DNA from: Aquimarina agarilytica ZC1
GTDB taxonomy: Bacteria > Bacteroidota > Bacteroidia > Flavobacteriales > Flavobacteriaceae
Reading direction: 5' to 3'
DNA: 57,811 nucleotides
Assembly (NCBI RefSeq): GCF_000255455.1
Contig: NZ_JH621250.1
Location: 95,978-153,788, forward strand
The notes below the pieces were generated by a model. It saw only the letters and a program-made list of their open reading frames with translations. It was not told the DNA's origin and ran no database searches. This document shows positions 36,066 to 45,991 of the stretch, in pieces (positions within the stretch are counted from its first letter, which is position 1; the number at the start of each line of letters is the position of its first letter). A program made the position numbers and the translations under genes.

Positions 36066-36656
36066 TTAACCTTCATTTTTGTAAATAAGCTCTTTCTTTA
36101 ATTTACTTAAAAACTCCTTAGTTATACCTAAGTAGGATGCTACCATATATTGTGAAACACGTTGTTCGATAGTTGGGTATTCTTTACAAAAAAGCAAGTA
36201 CCTTTCTTTGGCACTTAAACTCAAATTACGAACAATTCTTTTTTGAGATGTTACTAAAGCTTTTTCTAATATTTTTCTAAAGAATCTGTCTAGTTTTGGA
36301 ATTTTTTCACATAATTCTTCGCGAATAGCATATGAAAATTCAAACACCTCTGTAGCCTCAATGCATTGAATATTATAATCTGCTGGACTTTTGGATATAA
36401 AACTTCCTAAATCGGAACACCACCAATTGGCTTCAGCAAATAATACAATATGTTCATTCCCCTTTTTGTCTGTATGAAATGTTTTTGTACAACCTGAAAT
36501 TATAAAACTAGTATAATTACATACATCACCTTGCACTACTAAGTATTTCCCTTTTGAATACTTTCTTGTATTAATTTTTGAAAGTAGAAATTCATTCTCC
36601 TTTTTAGTCAATTGGACGTATTTATTAATAGCCTTTAATAGTGCTTCTTCTTTCAT
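36066..36656 (-). CDS. Crp/Fnr-family transcriptional regulator
   Basis: A 196-residue regulator with an N-terminal cyclic-nucleotide-like beta-roll (RKYSKGKYLVVQGDVCNYTSFIISG) and a C-terminal winged helix (QRVSQYMVASYLGITKEFLSKLKKEL). No cysteines for an Fe-S cluster are evident, and the cAMP-binding Arg/Ser pattern is not clear, so the ligand is open. This compact type is very common in flavobacteria. ATG 36656 is chosen over 36716, which has an unlikely hydrophobic lead. Confidence 0.9.
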   Translation of the reverse strand: MKEEALLKAINKYVQLTKKENEFLLSKINTRKYSKGKYLVVQGDVCNYTSFIISGCTKTFHTDKKGNEHIVLFAEANWWCSDLGSFISKSPADYNIQCIEATEVFEFSYAIREELCEKIPKLDRFFRKILEKALVTSQKRIVRNLSLSAKERYLLFCKEYPTIEQRVSQYMVASYLGITKEFLSKLKKELIYKNEG

Positions 36657-36882
36657 TTTTTTTATAATACAATTTATAGCCAAATTAATGAATATATATA
36701 AACCCAGATTGTACAATTAAAACAATCCCGTATCTAAAGCTTTGTTAAATCAATTATGTAACTGCTCTTTTTAACTTTAATATAGTAATCCAATGTTATG
36801 CTACAATTAAGAAAATACTAGATTTTACTGAGTGTTCAATACTCCCAACAAAGTTTTATCACATAATCAACCCGATAACAAC

Positions 36883-36914
36883 AAAAAAAGCCTCAATTTT
36901 TTGAGGCTTTTTTT
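36883..36914. terminator. Terminator of lon
   Basis: AAAAAAAGCCTCAA / TTGAGGCTTTTTTT, loop TTTT. It lies just past the lon stop on the minus strand. Confidence 0.88.
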
Positions 36915-36950
36915 ATCAAACAGTTTGATTTCGCTTTAATACAAACAATA

Positions 36951-39425
36951 CTATTTATTAGTTGCTTTTGTTAACTCTAGCTTTTTGGCATTTTTTACTT
37001 TCTGTTTTGTTATTGCAATATCTAATACTTGACTCATTTCGGAAACATAATGGAATGTTAAACCTTTTAAATAGTCTTCCTTAATTTCAAGAATATCTCT
37101 ACGGTTTTCCTCACAAAGTATCAATTCTTTTATTTTAGCGCGTTTAGCGGCTAAAATCTTTTCTTTAATCCCACCTACTGGCAATACTTTACCTCTAAGG
37201 GTAATTTCGCCTGTCATAGCAATACTTTTCTTCACTTTCTGTTGCGTAAGAAGTGAGACTAATGAAGTTAACATAGTGATTCCTGCACTAGGTCCATCTT
37301 TCGGTGTAGCCCCTTCGGGAACATGGATATGAATATTATAATTTGAAATTACATCTGGATCGATACCTAATGATTTTGCGTTAGCTTTAATATATTCTAA
37401 AGCAATAGTAGCAGACTCTTTCATTACTTTTCCTAAGTTTCCTGTAATATTCAACAATCCTTTTCCTTTTGAAAGAATGGATTCTATAAATAAAATATCA
37501 CCTCCTACTCTAGTCCAAGCCAATCCTGTTACTACTCCCGCTACATCATTATTTTCATATTTATCACGCTCTAGTCTTGGTGGACCTAATATTTCAATGA
37601 CATCTTTAGCAGAAATTTTAGCATCGTGATCTAGCTCCATAGCAATATTCTTTGCCGTGTTTCTTACCACTTTGGCTATTTGTTTTTCCAAACCTCTAAC
37701 TCCAGACTCGCGCGTATACCCTTCCACTATTTTTTCCAAAACAGGTTTAGGCACTTTTAAATGTTCGTTTGACAGTCCATGCTCATCTAATTGTTTCGGT
37801 AGTAAATGTTTTTTACCAATTTCAACTTTTTCTTCAATGGTATACCCCGAAACATTAATCACTTCCATACGGTCACGCAAAGCAGGTTGAATGCTCCCCA
37901 TATTATTTGAAGTGGCAATGAACATTACTTTTGATAAATCAAATCCTAATTCAAGGAAATTATCATAAAATTCACTGTTTTGCTCTGGATCTAATACTTC
38001 CAATAAAGCCGAAGACGGATCTCCTTGATTTCCTGCTGCTAGCTTATCTATTTCGTCTAAGACAAAAACAGGGTTGCTGGTTCCAGCTTTTTTTAAACTC
38101 TGTATAATTCGACCTGGCATAGCACCAATATACGTTTTACGATGTCCTCTTATTTCGGCTTCATCACGCAAACCTCCTAAGGATACGCGTACATACTCTC
38201 TACCTAAAGCTTCAGCTATTGATTTTCCTAATGATGTTTTACCTACACCTGGAGGACCGAATAAACATAAAATTGGTGATTTCATATCATTACGCAGCTT
38301 TAAAACTGCTAAATACTCAATAATACGTTCCTTAACATCCTCTAAGCCATAATGGTGCTTATCTAATATTTTTTGTGCTCTTTTTAAATCAAAATTATCT
38401 TTACTATACTCATTCCAAGGCAACTCTAAAAATAGCTCCAAATAATTACGTTGAATCCCATATTCGGCAACCTGAGGATTCATACGCTGCATTTTACCTA
38501 ATTCCTTTTCAAAATGCGCTTTTACGTCTTTATCCCATTGCTTCTTCTTCCCTTTTAGTCGCATTTGATCCAATTCATCATCATGGGATACGCCTCCCAG
38601 TTCTTCTTGAATTGTTTTTATTTGCTGATGCAAAAAATATTCACGCTGCTGCTTGTTCATATCATGCTGCACCTTACTCTGAATATCATTTTTAAGCTCT
38701 AACTTTTGATACTCTAAATTCATGAATTTTAGAGTAGCTAAGGCACGATCCTGTAAACTATTAATTTCTAATAATTCTTGTTTTTCAACAAGAGATAAAT
38801 TCATATTTGAAGAAACAAAATTGATCAAAAAAGAATTACTCTCTATATTTTTTATTGCAAATGAAGCTTCACTAGGAATATTGGGACTCTCTTTAATAAT
38901 TTTCAACGATAAGTCCTTAATAGAATCTATTATCGCTCCAAACTCTTTGTCATCTTGACTTGGACGTTCCTCGTTTACTTCACTTACCTTAGCCATCATA
39001 AAAGGTTCGTCTGCAATCACTTCATCAATAGCAAACCTCTTTTTTCCTTGAATAATCACTGTAGTATTCCCGTCTGGCATTTTTAATACCTTTAAAATAC
39101 GAGCTACTACTCCAATTTTATTAATATCATCAATAGATGGTTTTTCAACAGTTTCATCCTTTTGGGAAACTACGCCAATAACTTTATCGCCTTTATTAGC
39201 GGCATTAATCAATTTAATTGATTTATCACGACCTGCAGTAATAGGAATTACAACTCCAGGAAAAAGTACTGTATTACGTAATGGTAAAATTGGAAGCGCT
39301 TCGGGTAGGCTTTCTTGTCGTATTTCTTCTTCATCTTCTGGAGTCATTAATGGTATTAACTCTGCATCTTCATTCATATCTTGTAATGACAAATTGTCCA
39401 GACTTAGTATTTTAGATTTGGCCAT
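36951..39425 (-). CDS. lon: ATP-dependent protease Lon
   Basis: An 824-residue LonA protease: N-terminal LON substrate domain (about 40-235), coiled linker, AAA+ module with [19 protein letters not shown] and FVLDEIDKL, and the Ser-Lys protease domain with S713 in [10 protein letters not shown] and K754 in GGIKEKI. It degrades misfolded and regulatory proteins in the cytosol. Confidence 0.98.
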   Translation of the reverse strand: MAKSKILSLDNLSLQDMNEDAELIPLMTPEDEEEIRQESLPEALPILPLRNTVLFPGVVIPITAGRDKSIKLINAANKGDKVIGVVSQKDETVEKPSIDDINKIGVVARILKVLKMPDGNTTVIIQGKKRFAIDEVIADEPFMMAKVSEVNEERPSQDDKEFGAIIDSIKDLSLKIIKESPNIPSEASFAIKNIESNSFLINFVSSNMNLSLVEKQELLEINSLQDRALATLKFMNLEYQKLELKNDIQSKVQHDMNKQQREYFLHQQIKTIQEELGGVSHDDELDQMRLKGKKKQWDKDVKAHFEKELGKMQRMNPQVAEYGIQRNYLELFLELPWNEYSKDNFDLKRAQKILDKHHYGLEDVKERIIEYLAVLKLRNDMKSPILCLFGPPGVGKTSLGKSIAEALGREYVRVSLGGLRDEAEIRGHRKTYIGAMPGRIIQSLKKAGTSNPVFVLDEIDKLAAGNQGDPSSALLEVLDPEQNSEFYDNFLELGFDLSKVMFIATSNNMGSIQPALRDRMEVINVSGYTIEEKVEIGKKHLLPKQLDEHGLSNEHLKVPKPVLEKIVEGYTRESGVRGLEKQIAKVVRNTAKNIAMELDHDAKISAKDVIEILGPPRLERDKYENNDVAGVVTGLAWTRVGGDILFIESILSKGKGLLNITGNLGKVMKESATIALEYIKANAKSLGIDPDVISNYNIHIHVPEGATPKDGPSAGITMLTSLVSLLTQQKVKKSIAMTGEITLRGKVLPVGGIKEKILAAKRAKIKELILCEENRRDILEIKEDYLKGLTFHYVSEMSQVLDIAITKQKVKNAKKLELTKATNK

Positions 39426-39519
39426 ATATATTTATTTGCCAAAATGACACTTTTTTGAAGCTCATTTTGGTAATTCATTTTATAATAAATTAGTATAAGT
39501 ATTGAAATTCAAGTTATTG

Positions 39520-39527
39520 CAAAGATA
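39520..39527 (-). promoter_or_regulatory. -7 box TATCTTTG of lon
   Basis: Exact TAnnTTTG on the minus strand, giving a leader of about 90 nt before the lon ATG. No clear -33 TTTG at the usual distance. Confidence 0.45.
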
Positions 39528-39580
39528 ACTGAACTTTACTGATTAATAAAAAACAATAGTTGTGCCAGCCTTATTCAAAC

Positions 39581-39613
39581 AAAAAGTTTGCTAAATGGTT
39601 TAGCAAACTTTTT
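39581..39613. terminator. Terminator of the repeat lipoprotein gene
   Basis: A perfect 15-bp stem AAAAAGTTTGCTAAA / TTTAGCAAACTTTTT with a TGG loop. It is the main content, with the lon promoter, of the 39426-39730 gap. Confidence 0.85.
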
Positions 39614-39730
39614 GTTTTGAATATATTATAGTGTAAATTTAACTAAATGCTAAGCTCTAACTCATTTCGAATGATTTATAAAAAATCTATTTCTGATTAA
39701 TCTATAAAAATTACACTCTTAATTTAATTA

Positions 39731-40420
39731 CTAAAGAAACGTTACCTCTATTTTTCCAAATCCGCCACCTGTTACTTCGGACGTTTCTGTTGTTTCTACT
39801 CCACTAGCATCTCTAAAAAAAGCTTTAAATTCAAATGAACCTGAAACGGTATCTCCATCATAAACTAATTGTAAAAAACCTGTAGCATCACTTGAAAAAT
39901 CTGTACTAAATACATCACCTCCTTTATCGATAGAACCCGTAAAATTTTCAGCCGAATTCACTCCAAACGGTTGTGTTTTAGGATTGTTTACTGCTAATGT
40001 AATTGAATTTCCATTCTCGTTAATAAAACTAATGGTTAATAAGTTCCCATTTAGTAAAGCTGTTGCTGATCGCATATTAAAATCATCACCATCCAAAGTG
40101 CCAATTAAATCTCCAGACATAGCAAAAATTTCATCAATCGGTGCTGGTGTTCCGCCACCATCTGATCCTATTGGTTCACCTGTGTTGGGATCTATTTCCA
40201 ATCCTGTTTCAGGGTCGGTAATCACACCCGTATCTGGATTAATTATCCCTCCTGTTATAGGATCAATAAGTTGACCGGTATTAGGATCTTTAACTCCTCT
40301 CGAGATTATTTTTAGCTTTTCTATTTGATCTCCATTCAAAAAGTCTCCGGCACTTGCCTCCTTTTCACAAGAAACTAGTAATAAACCTAGAAGAGAAATT
40401 ATATAAATTATTTTTTTCAT
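39731..40420 (-). CDS. Lipoprotein with DPxTG octapeptide repeats
   Basis: A 229-residue lipoprotein (lipobox LLVSC, Cys near residue 19). Residues about 46-85 are five tandem octapeptides of the pattern DPxTGxxI (DPNTGQLI, DPITGGII, NPDTGVIT, DPETGLEI, DPNTGEPI), followed by a Gly/Pro linker. The C-terminal 120 residues look like a beta-sandwich (for example LLTISFINENGNSITLAV). No family recognised. The repeats could form a stiff or Ca-binding stalk holding the domain off the membrane. ATG 40420 is chosen so that the signal starts MKKIIY. Confidence 0.82.
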   Translation of the reverse strand: MKKIIYIISLLGLLLVSCEKEASAGDFLNGDQIEKLKIISRGVKDPNTGQLIDPITGGIINPDTGVITDPETGLEIDPNTGEPIGSDGGGTPAPIDEIFAMSGDLIGTLDGDDFNMRSATALLNGNLLTISFINENGNSITLAVNNPKTQPFGVNSAENFTGSIDKGGDVFSTDFSSDATGFLQLVYDGDTVSGSFEFKAFFRDASGVETTETSEVTGGGFGKIEVTFL

Positions 40421-40449
40421 GTGTCGCATTGGTTTCTACTATAATGGAA

Positions 40450-40457
40450 CAAAGTTA
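40450..40457 (-). promoter_or_regulatory. -7 box TAACTTTG of the repeat lipoprotein gene
   Basis: Exact TAnnTTTG on the minus strand, 29 nt before the ATG, lying between the two genes. Confidence 0.45.
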
Positions 40458-40469
40458 CAGTTTATTGCC

Positions 40470-41783
40470 TTATGAAACCATTTTTTTAGGAACCCTAAAT
40501 AATAACCACGTTCCAATAAAGAAAAACAAAGCAAAAAACAGAATCGAAAATCGAGGACTCCCGGTAAGATCCCCCAAAATACCATACAATAGCATGCCTA
40601 TTACAATTCCAATTTTTTCTGAAACATCATAAAAACTAAAATACGAGGTAGTATCCTTTGAATTAATTGGTAATAACTTAGAATATGTTGAGCGTGATAA
40701 TGATTGAATTGCCCCCATAACCAAACCTACAAAAGCAGCTGTAATATAAAATTCCATAGGAGAATGTATGGTAAAAGCATATAGGCAGATTACTAACCAA
40801 GTAATATTAATCCCTATTAATGTATAAATATTACCTACTCTTTTGGCTATACGCGAAGTAATAAGTGCTCCTAAAATGGCTACTAATTGAATTAATAAAA
40901 TACTAATTATTAAGCCCATGGTTGATCCTCCTTTTCCCCATTCTATTTCTTCGACCCCAAAATATGTGGCTACTAACATGACTGTTTGTACTGCCATGCT
41001 GTATACAAAAAAGGCTCCTAAATAACGCTTTAAAGCAATATGCTGTTTTATTTGTTTCCAAATAAACATTAACTCTTTAAATCCATTAAAAATAATTGAA
41101 CTAGTCACCTTATTTTCATTTTTGAAATTTGGCAAATGAGCATACGTATATTGACTAAAACCAATCCACCAAACACCTACTAAGCCTATTGATATTCTGG
41201 TAGGTAAGCCTTTATTTTCAAAACCAAATAAGCTGTAACCTTCTATTAAAAATAAACAAATGATTAACAACAAAACACTTCCAATATAGCCTAATGAAAA
41301 CCCTTTCGCACTTAACGCATCTTGATCCTCGGTACTTGCAATGTCTGGTAAATACGAATTATAAAATACCAAACTAGCCCAAAAACCTATAAGTGCTAAA
41401 AAATAGCATAGTAAACCAAAAAACAAATTTTCGAGTGTTATAAAACTCAAACCAATACATGCAGATGCGCCTAAATAACAAAACAGTTTCATAAAAAACT
41501 TTTTATTACCTGCATAATCTGCAATCCCAGATAAAATTGGACTTATAAAAGCGACTGTCATAAAAGCTATTGCAGTAATATAGCTTATCAAAGAATCATT
41601 ATTGAAATCAATCCCTAAAAATTGAACCCTATCATTTCCATATTCATCAGTGGTTAGCCCACTCCAAAAAATGGGAAAAATAGCAGAAACTATCACAAGT
41701 GAATACACAGAATTAGCCCAGTCATAAAATGCCCAAGCATTCATCACTTTTTTATTACCTTTTTTAACTATTTTTTTTGCCAT
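40470..41783 (-). CDS. UMF1-family MFS transporter
   Basis: A 437-residue membrane protein with 12 TM helices. The N-terminal MNAWAFYDWANSVYSLVI and the motif GAIQSLSRSTYSKLLP mark the UMF1/Atg22-like MFS family. The substrate is not known in bacteria; amino acid efflux is suggested by fungal Atg22. Single gene. Confidence 0.92.
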   Translation of the reverse strand: MAKKIVKKGNKKVMNAWAFYDWANSVYSLVIVSAIFPIFWSGLTTDEYGNDRVQFLGIDFNNDSLISYITAIAFMTVAFISPILSGIADYAGNKKFFMKLFCYLGASACIGLSFITLENLFFGLLCYFLALIGFWASLVFYNSYLPDIASTEDQDALSAKGFSLGYIGSVLLLIICLFLIEGYSLFGFENKGLPTRISIGLVGVWWIGFSQYTYAHLPNFKNENKVTSSIIFNGFKELMFIWKQIKQHIALKRYLGAFFVYSMAVQTVMLVATYFGVEEIEWGKGGSTMGLIISILLIQLVAILGALITSRIAKRVGNIYTLIGINITWLVICLYAFTIHSPMEFYITAAFVGLVMGAIQSLSRSTYSKLLPINSKDTTSYFSFYDVSEKIGIVIGMLLYGILGDLTGSPRFSILFFALFFFIGTWLLFRVPKKMVS

Positions 41784-41816
41784 AAATCAATACTACAATT
41801 TTAGACAATGCAAAAC

Positions 41817-41850
41817 AAAAAAAAGACTGTCTTTTCAAACAGCCTCTTTT
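41817..41850. terminator. GACTGTC-type hairpin
   Basis: AAAAGACTGTC...ACAGCCTCTTTT: an imperfect hairpin with the same core as the ends of the IS remnant at 12767-13371. It lies between the UMF1 gene and a T9SS cargo gene, and could terminate the latter on the minus strand. Confidence 0.5.
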
Positions 41851-41940
41851 CCTCTTTTTCAATTTTAATTAGCAATTTTAATTAGCAATTTTAATCCCAT
41901 GCCAAGGGCGAAACACTATGTAAAAAACAAATTACATAGT

Positions 41941-42870
41941 TTAATTTTTTATTATTTTTTGAAATACATCTCCTTTATCTGACTTAATTTTTATCAAATA
42001 GCAGCCAGGACTCAAACTACTTATATCTAAATCATTATATTTAGTAGTCAGGCTTTGAACGGTATTCCCAGAGATATCAAAAATATCAATCTCTCTTTCA
42101 ATACCATCTGCTAAACTTAATTTTACAGCTCCACTAGTCGGATTCGGATATACTGTAATTACATTGGATTGATTCCCTGCTACATTATTTACACTTAAAA
42201 CTGGAGCATCAACAGACTCATCGCATTCACTAATGGAAAAGAATTGTTCTAATTTACATGACAATCTTTCGGCAACTATTAAGTAAGTGGTATTAGGCTT
42301 GATAAAATTGCTTACAACTACACCCGCGGTAACTTCGGTATTATTCACTAAAGATCGAGATCCATCGGCTAAAATTTCAAATAAGCCTAATGTTCCAGGA
42401 ATACGACTTGGAGAAGCAAAATTATAAACAAGCTTTCTTTCATCTCCAGGTAAACATGTGGCTGTATCATCTTCAATTCCTAAGGCTAAAAAAGATGACA
42501 ACACATTTACATCATTAGTCATTTCGCAACCATTAGCTGCTGTTACTTTAACACTGTATTGACCTGCCGAAAAAATATTAAATCCAAAGCTATCTAAACT
42601 GATATCTTGTCTATCAATAATAACTTCTTTTGTGTTTTTATTTAAAATCATTACATCAAAGGGTGCTTCACCTTTTTCAATAGTTATTGCTAAAACTCCA
42701 TTTTTATCGTTACAACTTGGCTTGTCCGTATTTTCTGCCTTAAATAATAATGGGTTAGTATCACATATGTCAGTAGTTTGGGCATTAGACATAAATGATC
42801 CCAACAATAAAATAGATGCTAAAGATCGTTTCAGTTTATTTGTTTTTTTTGAGTAAAGTAGGCTATTCAT
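41941..42870 (-). CDS. Secreted protein with type A T9SS sorting domain
   Basis: A 309-residue protein. Signal peptide (about 14-30, cut after SNAQ), a Cys-containing beta-rich middle (pairs around CDTN, PSCNDKNG, NGCEMTND, ATCLPGD), then a canonical C-terminal domain: VITVYPNPTSGAVKLSL, IDIFDISGNTVQSL and SPGCYLIKIKSDKG...FQKIIKN. The last is the standard type A signal for type IX secretion to the cell surface. The middle resembles gliding-motility-type SprB repeats (GEAPFDVMILNKN...SAGQYSVKVTAANGC). Confidence 0.9.
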   Translation of the reverse strand: MNSLLYSKKTNKLKRSLASILLLGSFMSNAQTTDICDTNPLLFKAENTDKPSCNDKNGVLAITIEKGEAPFDVMILNKNTKEVIIDRQDISLDSFGFNIFSAGQYSVKVTAANGCEMTNDVNVLSSFLALGIEDDTATCLPGDERKLVYNFASPSRIPGTLGLFEILADGSRSLVNNTEVTAGVVVSNFIKPNTTYLIVAERLSCKLEQFFSISECDESVDAPVLSVNNVAGNQSNVITVYPNPTSGAVKLSLADGIEREIDIFDISGNTVQSLTTKYNDLDISSLSPGCYLIKIKSDKGDVFQKIIKN

Positions 42871-43055
42871 CAGTAATTCTTTTTAATTGATATACCTTAA
42901 TACGCTCAACAATTAAAAACCCCTACCCCTATTATTTAAAAAAAGCAAAAAATAGACAAAACACCTATTAAAATCTTTTAAATGCAATTTAGATTCAAAA
43001 AAACTAAAAAAACATTCCTAAAATTCTAGTGTAACAATAACCTCAAAACATAAAA

Positions 43056-43083
43056 AAACCATTCACTGTTCAATGAATGGTTT
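43056..43083. terminator. Terminator of the M48 peptidase gene
   Basis: AAACCATTCA / TGAATGGTTT stem; on the minus strand it is followed by TTTTTTT. Confidence 0.82.
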
Positions 43084-43112
43084 AATACATATAATAAATA
43101 CTAGATAGTAAT

Positions 43113-43943
43113 TTATTTAAATGAGGTCACACCAAATTTAGCGGCTTCTCTTCTTGCTTCAGGCGCCCATTTTGTTAAATTAGCAATACGGGTGTCGTTT
43201 GATGGGTGAGTACTCAACATTTCTGGTGGTGCCCCATTGCCACTTTTTGATGAGTTCGCTTTCATACGTACCCATAATTTTGCGGCCTCTTCGGGATTAT
43301 ACCCCGCTATAGCCATCAAATTAATTCCTATTTTATCTGCTTCAGTTTCATGACTTCGACTAAATGGAAGCATTATTCCTACTTGTGAGCCTATCCCAAA
43401 TGCTTGTGCAAATATTTGTTGCGCCGCTGCACTTTTTCCACTCATAGCAATTGATCCGGCTACACCAGCAACTTGTTGAATTTGACCTGCACTCATACGT
43501 TGCTGTCCATGATTTGCTAAAGCATGGGCTACCTCATGCCCCATAATTGCGGCAATACCTGCCTCATTTGCCGCTATTGGTAAAATCCCTGTATAAAAAA
43601 CAATTTTACCCCCTGGCATACACCAAGCATTTACTGTTTTATCATCCACTAAATTATACTCCCATTTATAACCTTCCAAATACTCAGGATGTCCATTGGC
43701 ATTAAACCAACGTTCAGCCGCTTTTGAAATTTTTTGACCTATTCGTGTTATCATTTCAGCATCAGAAGTTCCTTTAACTACTTTATTTTGACTCAAAAAC
43801 TGATCATATTGCTGAAAAGCCATAGGAAATATCTGACTATTACTTACCAATGCCAATGTTTTCTTTCCTGTAAAAGGATTTGTAGCACACCCCATTAGTA
43901 AAACTGATGCTAAAGCTCCTATTATTTGATTTCTATACTTCAT
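43113..43943 (-). CDS. M48-family lipoprotein metallopeptidase
   Basis: A 276-residue zinc protease of the LoiP/YcaL/Oma1 type. Lipobox LLMGC (Cys19), zinc motif GHEVAHALANHG (H136, E137, H140) and the third ligand in the SRSHETEADKIGI segment. It works in outer-membrane or periplasmic quality control. Single gene with its own terminator. Confidence 0.95.
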   Translation of the reverse strand: MKYRNQIIGALASVLLMGCATNPFTGKKTLALVSNSQIFPMAFQQYDQFLSQNKVVKGTSDAEMITRIGQKISKAAERWFNANGHPEYLEGYKWEYNLVDDKTVNAWCMPGGKIVFYTGILPIAANEAGIAAIMGHEVAHALANHGQQRMSAGQIQQVAGVAGSIAMSGKSAAAQQIFAQAFGIGSQVGIMLPFSRSHETEADKIGINLMAIAGYNPEEAAKLWVRMKANSSKSGNGAPPEMLSTHPSNDTRIANLTKWAPEARREAAKFGVTSFK

Positions 43944-44132
43944 AATAACCCTGTTTTGTTTTCTTTAATAAAATTACAATTTTTTAAATAATTATGTTAA
44001 GAACATTTTATTTTTCCTACTAACTCAAGGAAGTTTGCAAATATTATTTCTAAATTTTTTATTAAAAAAATAAAGTTTGGCTAACTTTTTGAGATATTCG
44101 TTTAAAAGCAACTAAAAATCGATTTCGGTAAA

Positions 44133-44612
44133 ATGAAAAAAATTCTAACTTTTATATCTATTTGTGGTATTCTATTTTCTTGCAAGGGACAAGAAAACAA
44201 TATGGAACAGTCCAAAACTTATGCCATAACTAAAACTGAAGCTGAATGGAAAGCAGATTTATCCGATTTTGAATATTATGTATTAAGGCAAGCTGGTACC
44301 GAAAGAGCATTTACTGGTGAATATGACAAACATTACAAAAAAGGGATTTATCAATGTAAAGCTTGCCATACTCCTTTATATGATAGTGCTCATAAATTTG
44401 ATAGCGGTACGGGGTGGCCAAGTTTTTATCAAGCTATTGAAAATAATGTAGATACAAGTGTAGACTATAAATTGGGTTATGCTAGAAAAGAATTGCTTTG
44501 TGCTAGTTGCGGAAGTCATTTAGGTCATGTATTTGGTGATGGTCCACGACCTACTGGAAAAAGACATTGTATTAATAGTGTATCCTTAGAATTTAAATCA
44601 ACTGAACCATGA
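44133..44612 (+). CDS. msrB: Methionine-R-sulfoxide reductase MsrB, lipoprotein form
   Basis: A 159-residue MsrB with a lipoprotein signal (lipobox ILFSC, Cys17). Two CxxC zinc sites (CKAC, CASC), DSGTGWPSF and the catalytic C146 in RHCINS. It repairs oxidised Met in exported proteins. The end overlaps the next msrB by 4 bp. Confidence 0.95.
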   Translation: MKKILTFISICGILFSCKGQENNMEQSKTYAITKTEAEWKADLSDFEYYVLRQAGTERAFTGEYDKHYKKGIYQCKACHTPLYDSAHKFDSGTGWPSFYQAIENNVDTSVDYKLGYARKELLCASCGSHLGHVFGDGPRPTGKRHCINSVSLEFKSTEP

Positions 44613-45001
44613 AAAAATTTAAAATAGAAAAAAGCGCCGAGGAATGGAAAGCTCAATTAGGTGAAGAATCCTATTTCATTCTTAGAGAAAAAGGTACCGA
44701 ACGCGCTTTTAGTGGTGCACTCAATACAAATTATGAAAAAGGCTCGTATAACTGTAAAGGTTGTAACGCTACACTTTTCACTAGTGAGCAAAAATTTGAC
44801 AGCGGTTGTGGTTGGCCTAGTTTTGATGCTTCAGAAGAAGGATCAATTATTTACAATCGGGATACTAGTCATGGAATGATAAGAACTGAAATTTTATGTG
44901 CTAACTGTGGCGGACACTTAGGACATGTATTTAACGATGGACCAACAGAAACTGGACAACGCTATTGTGTAAACTCACTAAGTATTAATTTTAAAAAATA
45001 A
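44609..45001 (+). CDS. msrB: Methionine-R-sulfoxide reductase MsrB, cytosolic form
   Basis: A 130-residue MsrB without signal peptide. CxxC pairs CKGC and CANC, SGCGWPSF and the catalytic C120 in RYCVNS. The tandem with the lipoprotein paralogue (ATGA overlap) gives one enzyme in each compartment. Confidence 0.95.
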   Translation: MKKFKIEKSAEEWKAQLGEESYFILREKGTERAFSGALNTNYEKGSYNCKGCNATLFTSEQKFDSGCGWPSFDASEEGSIIYNRDTSHGMIRTEILCANCGGHLGHVFNDGPTETGQRYCVNSLSINFKK

Positions 45002-45003
45002 CA

Positions 45004-45558
45004 ATGATGAAAAAAATAAAAACACTTTTAATTAGCCTTTTAAGCCTTAGCTTTATGTTAGCTTCGTGCGAAGGTCCTACTGGTCCCCCTGGAAGGGATG
45101 GGTTTGATGGAAGAGATGGTAGTCCTACTTTTATTTTCGAAATTGCAGATGTAGATTTTGAAAAAGATAAAAACTATTCTTTTGGTGATATTATCCCTGA
45201 TGATATTCCCATTGATGATTCTGATTTAGTTTTAATTTATAGGTCAAACGAATTGAATAGCACTGGAGATGATGTTTGGCAATTATTACCACAAGCCTAT
45301 TTTTTAGACCAAGGAACTTTGCAGGTTAATTTTAATCATACAAAAAATGATTTTGAGATTATTATAGATTCAAATTTTAATCTTGACGACCTAACTCCCG
45401 ATCAAGTTAGCCGCTTTTTGACAAATCAAATATTTAGAATTGCCGTTGTTAGTGTTAATACATCATCTGTAAATACGTCAGCTAAAATTTTAAATGACAG
45501 CAGATATAATTATGAAACTATTTCACAAGGAGCGCAACGCTTAAATTTTACTGAATAA
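45004..45558 (+). CDS. Lipoprotein with short collagen-like stub
   Basis: A 184-residue lipoprotein (lipobox MLASC, Cys22) whose mature end begins EGPTGPPGRDGFDGRDGSP, about five Gly-X-Y triplets. The rest is a beta/alpha domain of unknown family. The gene starts 2 bp after the msrB pair, so it is co-transcribed. Similar G-x-y stub lipoproteins are common in flavobacteria. Function unknown. Confidence 0.85.
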   Translation: MMKKIKTLLISLLSLSFMLASCEGPTGPPGRDGFDGRDGSPTFIFEIADVDFEKDKNYSFGDIIPDDIPIDDSDLVLIYRSNELNSTGDDVWQLLPQAYFLDQGTLQVNFNHTKNDFEIIIDSNFNLDDLTPDQVSRFLTNQIFRIAVVSVNTSSVNTSAKILNDSRYNYETISQGAQRLNFTE

Positions 45559-45593
45559 AGATCTATTCCGACATATATATAAAATAATATAAC

Positions 45594-45626
45594 ATTTGCC
45601 TCAAGGATATACCACTTGGGGCAAAT
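45594..45626. terminator. Terminator of the msrB operon
   Basis: ATTTGCCTCAAG / CTTGGGGCAAAT stem, loop of 9 nt, weak T-tract. Confidence 0.6.
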
Positions 45627-45656
45627 TCTATTATAAATGGTTCTCAAAAATCATTA

Positions 45657-45854
45657 TTACTGATCAGGTCCTTGGTCAAATTGTTCCTCAAAATACCTCC
45701 TATTACCACAGCCCCACCTACAAATAGACTTTGGAAAGCCAAAAATCCATGGTTCGAAGCTGATATGCTCCCCTTTATTCAAAAATAAATTGAAATTATC
45801 CTGAAAATAAATAATAAACTCTAATACTAACCGTGCAATAATTAAATCTACCAA
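45657..45854 (-). CDS. Possible short protein or gene fragment (65 aa)
   Basis: A 65-codon frame in the 433-bp gap, with a hydrophobic start and a Trp/Cys/Gly-rich end (EPWIFGFPKSICRWGCGNRR). The end looks more gene-like than chance. No promoter or family recognised; it could be the tail of a lost gene. Confidence 0.25.
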   Translation of the reverse strand: MVDLIIARLVLEFIIYFQDNFNLFLNKGEHISFEPWIFGFPKSICRWGCGNRRYFEEQFDQGPDQ

Positions 45855-45991
45855 TACTAAAACAACATAATATATTTACAGTATAATTACCTTTCAATTA
45901 CATCTATTACAAATATTATAATAGCATATTATTTTATTTCAAAGACTAGGTTTACCTTTAGCTTTTTTTATTTACCACCTATAAACTAATT

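Noticed and set aside
45059..45124. Collagen-like Gly-X-Y segment as a true triple helix
   Set aside because: Only about five triplets follow the lipid Cys, too few to form a stable triple helix on their own.
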